Below, one piece after another: positions 61,455 through 64,000 of a stretch of 64,000 nt of DNA (position 1 is its first letter; every line of letters begins with the position of its first letter). The position numbers and the translations under genes are program-made. Where the stretch lies: NCBI GenBank assembly GCA_021775555.1, contig JAJFHP010000001.1, positions 1-64,000 of the forward strand, given 5' to 3'. The stretch is from Hyphomicrobiales bacterium. Lineage in GTDB: Bacteria > Pseudomonadota > Alphaproteobacteria > Rhizobiales > Methyloligellaceae. The notes under the pieces are model-generated. The model saw nothing but the letters and a program-made list of their open reading frames with translations, was not told the origin of the DNA and did not search any database.

Positions 61455-62096
61455 ATGGCTTCAGGTAAATTCATAACTTTCGAAGGCGGCGAGGGGGCCG
61501 GCAAGTCGACCCAGGCACGGCTTCTAGCTGAGCGGTTGCGCGCGTCGGGGTATACGGTTCTTGAGACGCGCGAGCCGGGCGGCACCAAACAAGGGGAAAA
61601 AATTCGTGAATTCATTCTCTCGGGTAAAGCCAGGGATTATGGCCCGCTGGGTGAGGCCGTGCTTTTTTCATCGGCCCGTGACACTCACGTGCAGGAGGTG
61701 ATCTCTCCAGCCCTTGAGCGTGGAGACTGGGTGTTGTGTGACCGGTTTTCTGATTCGACTGCCGCCTACCAGGGTGCGGCGGGTGGAGTGAAGCCAGCAC
61801 TCATCCGATCGTTGGAGCGCATTGCCGTAGGCAACACCATGCCAGCCCTCACTATTCTTCTCGACCTGCCGGTTGAGGCAGGATTGAAACGCGCTTCGCA
61901 GCGCAATGGCGCAGATGAAGAGGAAGTGGACCGTTTTGAGGGTATGGAGAGGCGTTTCCACGAGGCGCTGCGCGCCTGTTTTCTTCAAATCGCGGCAGAG
62001 ACGCCCGAGCGCAGTGTCGTCATTGATGCGCAGCAGGCTGAGTCCGCAGTTGCTGAAGCGGTCTGGGAGGCCGTGGTGGATCGGCTGGACCCATGA
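61455..62096 (+). CDS. tmk: Thymidylate kinase
   Basis: Phosphorylates dTMP to dTDP. 213 aa with P-loop FEGGEGAGKSTQARLLAERL, the DR(Y/F) motif in CDRFSDSTAAYQGAAGG, and the TREPGGT segment. GAGGTCC precedes the ATG. The stop overlaps the next start by 4 bases (ATGA), coupling it to holB. Confidence 0.96.
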   Translation: MASGKFITFEGGEGAGKSTQARLLAERLRASGYTVLETREPGGTKQGEKIREFILSGKARDYGPLGEAVLFSSARDTHVQEVISPALERGDWVLCDRFSDSTAAYQGAAGGVKPALIRSLERIAVGNTMPALTILLDLPVEAGLKRASQRNGADEEEVDRFEGMERRFHEALRACFLQIAAETPERSVVIDAQQAESAVAEAVWEAVVDRLDP

Positions 62097-63217
62097 GTGA
62101 TGACACGCGCGCACAGGTAGAAATTCCCGAAGCAGACAGGCTTGACGGGTTCGCACATCCCAGAATGGTATCTGAATTTTTCGGCAATCGTGCCGCCGAG
62201 CAGGCGTTGCTGGAGGCGTTCACAGCAAACCGGCTGCACCATGCCTGGCTTTTTTCAGGACCAGAAGGCATAGGCAAGGCGACGCTTGCTTACCGGTTTG
62301 CGAGGTTCCTGCTGGCGCAGGATGGCAATGAAGCGGAATCAGCTGGTTTATCCATTGACCGCAATCATCCGGTTTTTCCCCAGGTGGGCGCTCTTTCCCA
62401 TCCCAATCTGCTGGTGCTGCGTCGGCCCTGGATGCCTGACAGAAAACGCCTGGCAACGGCCATCACCATTTCTGAAGCCCGGAGGCTGAGGCGTTTCTTC
62501 GGTCATACCGCCGGGGCCGGCCAATGGCGCGTCGTGATTATCGATCGTGCGGATGAACTGAACGCCGCTGCTGCCAATGCGCTTCTCAAGAACCTCGAAG
62601 AGCCACCGGCCCGATGCGTATTCCTTCTGGTGTGCTCTGCCCCGGGCCGTTTGCCGGTGACTATCCGCTCGCGGTGCCGGACCCTGGGCTTTGCGCCGCT
62701 TGATGAGGGTGAGTTTGAGAGTGCGGTATTCAGCGCTTATGAGGCTGCAGACCTTGAGCGGCCCTCGCTGGAAGCTGTAAAGGCCATCATGGGCCTGTCG
62801 CAGGGCAGCGTGGGCCGGGGCCTGCGTCTGCTCGAAAGTGGCGGCAGAGAAATGCATACGCGGCTGGTCAAATTGATGGAAAGCCTGCCCGAGCTCAACC
62901 ACGAGGCTGTTCATATGCTTGCTGATGAAATTACCGCATCTGGGGCTGATGGGTCATACGAACTTTTCTTCGATCTCACAGGCGAGGCGCTGGCGCGTAT
63001 TGTAGGTCATGCGGTTACGGGGCAAGGGGCGCTCGGGGGCGAAACCCATCTGGCGGAACGTCTGCATGGCTCCAGCGCTCTTGCGCAAATGGCTGGCTTG
63101 TGGGAAACAATTCAGCGCGCGAAGGTGGAAGCCGATGCGCTCAATCTTGACCGGAAAAACCTTGTCTTGGGGACGTTTTTCAAGCTGGAAGATACGGCCC
63201 GTCAGGCTCTGCGCTGA
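62093..63217 (+). CDS. holB: DNA polymerase III subunit delta'
   Basis: Clamp-loader subunit, 374 aa. FFGNRAAEQALLEAFTANRLHHAWLFSGPEGIGKATLAYRFARFL gives the modified Walker A (GPEGIGKAT), and VVIIDRADELNAAAANALLKNLEEPPARCVFLLVCSAPGRLPVTIRSRC the AAA+ sensor region. It overlaps tmk by 4 bases and precedes metG after 58 bases, as in many alphaproteobacteria. Confidence 0.95.
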   Translation: MSDDTRAQVEIPEADRLDGFAHPRMVSEFFGNRAAEQALLEAFTANRLHHAWLFSGPEGIGKATLAYRFARFLLAQDGNEAESAGLSIDRNHPVFPQVGALSHPNLLVLRRPWMPDRKRLATAITISEARRLRRFFGHTAGAGQWRVVIIDRADELNAAAANALLKNLEEPPARCVFLLVCSAPGRLPVTIRSRCRTLGFAPLDEGEFESAVFSAYEAADLERPSLEAVKAIMGLSQGSVGRGLRLLESGGREMHTRLVKLMESLPELNHEAVHMLADEITASGADGSYELFFDLTGEALARIVGHAVTGQGALGGETHLAERLHGSSALAQMAGLWETIQRAKVEADALNLDRKNLVLGTFFKLEDTARQALR

Positions 63218-63275
63218 ACGTGGAGCAGGATATTTCTGAAACGTCTTACCAGACCCGCAAAGCGCGCTGAATGCC

Positions 63276-64000
63276 ATGGGCGACACACCTGCCTTTTATA
63301 TCACCACCGCGATATCCTATCCCAATGGCGCGCCCCATATCGGCCATGCCTATGAGGCGATCGCGACCGATGTGCTGGCGCGATTCAAGCGGCTGGACGG
63401 CTACAATGTCTATTTCCTGACCGGCACAGACGAACACGGCATCAAGATGCAGCAGACGGCCACTGCGGAAGGCATTTCCGCAGCCGACCTCGCCAACCGC
63501 AATACGCCACGTTTTCAGGAGATGGTGAAAGCTCTCAATTGTTCAAACAACGATTTTCTGCGCACCAGCGAGGAACGCCACCACAAGGCAAGTCAGGAAA
63601 TATGGAAGCGCATGGCCGAAAATGGTGACATTTATCTCGACACCTATTCCGGCTGGTATTCGGTGCGCGACGAAGCCTATTACGATGAAAGTGAGCTGAG
63701 CGAAGGGCCGGGCGGAGAAAAACTGTCACCGCAAGGAACCCCGGTCGAATGGGTGGATGAAGAGAGTTATTTCTTCAAGCTGAGCGGCTATCAGGACAGG
63801 CTTCTTGCACATTATGAAGCGCACCCGGATTTCATCGGACCCGATGTGCGTCGCAACGAAGTGGTCAGTTTCGTGAAGGGGGGATTGCGCGATCTTTCCA
63901 TCTCACGAACCACCTTCGACTGGGGCGTCAGTGTGCCGGGGGATGACAGGCATGTGATGTATGTATGGGTTGATGCGCTGACGAATTATATTACCGGCGT
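63276..64000 (+). CDS. metG: Methionyl-tRNA synthetase (5' part, runs off window)
   Basis: Reading from ATG 63276 gives [19 protein letters not shown], then [20 protein letters not shown] (the HIGH motif), [34 protein letters not shown] and [18 protein letters not shown], all characteristic of class I methionyl-tRNA synthetases. The frame is open through base 64000, so 241 residues of about 510 are present; the KMSKS loop lies outside. An ATG five bases upstream is in another frame. Confidence 0.95.
   Translation, partial: MGDTPAFYITTAISYPNGAPHIGHAYEAIATDVLARFKRLDGYNVYFLTGTDEHGIKMQQTATAEGISAADLANRNTPRFQEMVKALNCSNNDFLRTSEERHHKASQEIWKRMAENGDIYLDTYSGWYSVRDEAYYDESELSEGPGGEKLSPQGTPVEWVDEESYFFKLSGYQDRLLAHYEAHPDFIGPDVRRNEVVSFVKGGLRDLSISRTTFDWGVSVPGDDRHVMYVWVDALTNYITG

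Noticed and set aside
1-64000. CRISPR array, insertion sequence or prophage
   Set aside because: No regularly spaced repeats, transposase, integrase or phage structural gene was seen on either strand.

Overview
The window looks like chromosomal DNA of an alphaproteobacterium, probably of the Hyphomicrobiales or a closely related order. The evidence is a set of typical alphaproteobacterial gene orders (glmU-glmS, then DUF502-recG-sdhE-mfd; rlpA-dacA-tmk-holB-metG), an IalB-family protein, a Porin_2-type outer membrane porin with a C-terminal Phe, a phosphatidylcholine synthase, a malyl-CoA lyase-like protein and UbiH. No transposase, integrase, phage gene or CRISPR array was seen. The genus cannot be named from the sequence.

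Layout. 1-3.8 kb: a ricin-like/AbfB-like lectin protein open at the window edge, tRNA-Lys(TTT), a PCu(A)C copper chaperone and an unknown secreted Lys/Pro-rich protein. 3.8-4.4 kb: no gene, but a chain of strong hairpins ending in an intrinsic terminator, proposed here as an unidentified structured RNA. 4.6-8.7 kb: malonyl-CoA decarboxylase plus malonyl-CoA synthetase, and a YpfJ-type zinc peptidase. 8.9-14.0 kb: a complete branched-chain amino acid ABC importer (livK-H-M-G-F) with a large hairpin after livK and a histone-H1-like tail on LivF. 14.0-26.8 kb: housekeeping block (SPOR protein, glmU, glmS, TPR-SPOR protein, DUF502, recG, sdhE, mfd).

26.8-38.9 kb, mostly minus strand: a membrane histidine kinase, a FrnE/DsbA-like oxidoreductase, a PleD/PopA-like protein whose GGDEF site is degenerate but whose c-di-GMP inhibitory site is kept, an acyl-CoA synthetase next to a degenerate paralogue, a family-5 peptide-binding protein, IalB, HspQ, a malyl-CoA lyase-like protein and a lipid A acyltransferase. 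39-52 kb looks most accessory: ubiH translationally coupled to a TPR-2OG oxygenase, a tandem duplicate of that oxygenase with a duplicated promoter, a very AT-rich island before the porin gene, phosphatidylcholine synthase, TerC, and two divergent TPR proteins with a sulfotransferase-like domain that carries a canonical Walker A motif. tRNA-Ser(TGA) follows.

52-59 kb is a divergent metabolic cluster: GntR/FCD regulator and a YdiJ-like FAD/Fe-S 2-hydroxyacid dehydrogenase on the minus strand, and glyoxylate aminotransferase, an atypical crotonase and a family III CoA-transferase on the plus strand. A perfect 13-bp inverted repeat lies between them and is the obvious operator candidate. 59-64 kb returns to housekeeping: rlpA, a D,D-carboxypeptidase, tmk, holB and the first part of metG.

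The most unusual signals are the RNA candidate at 3790-4368, the Walker A sulfotransferase-like pair, the duplicated TPR-oxygenase units, the PopA-like c-di-GMP receptor candidate, and pseudo-enzymes sitting beside active relatives.
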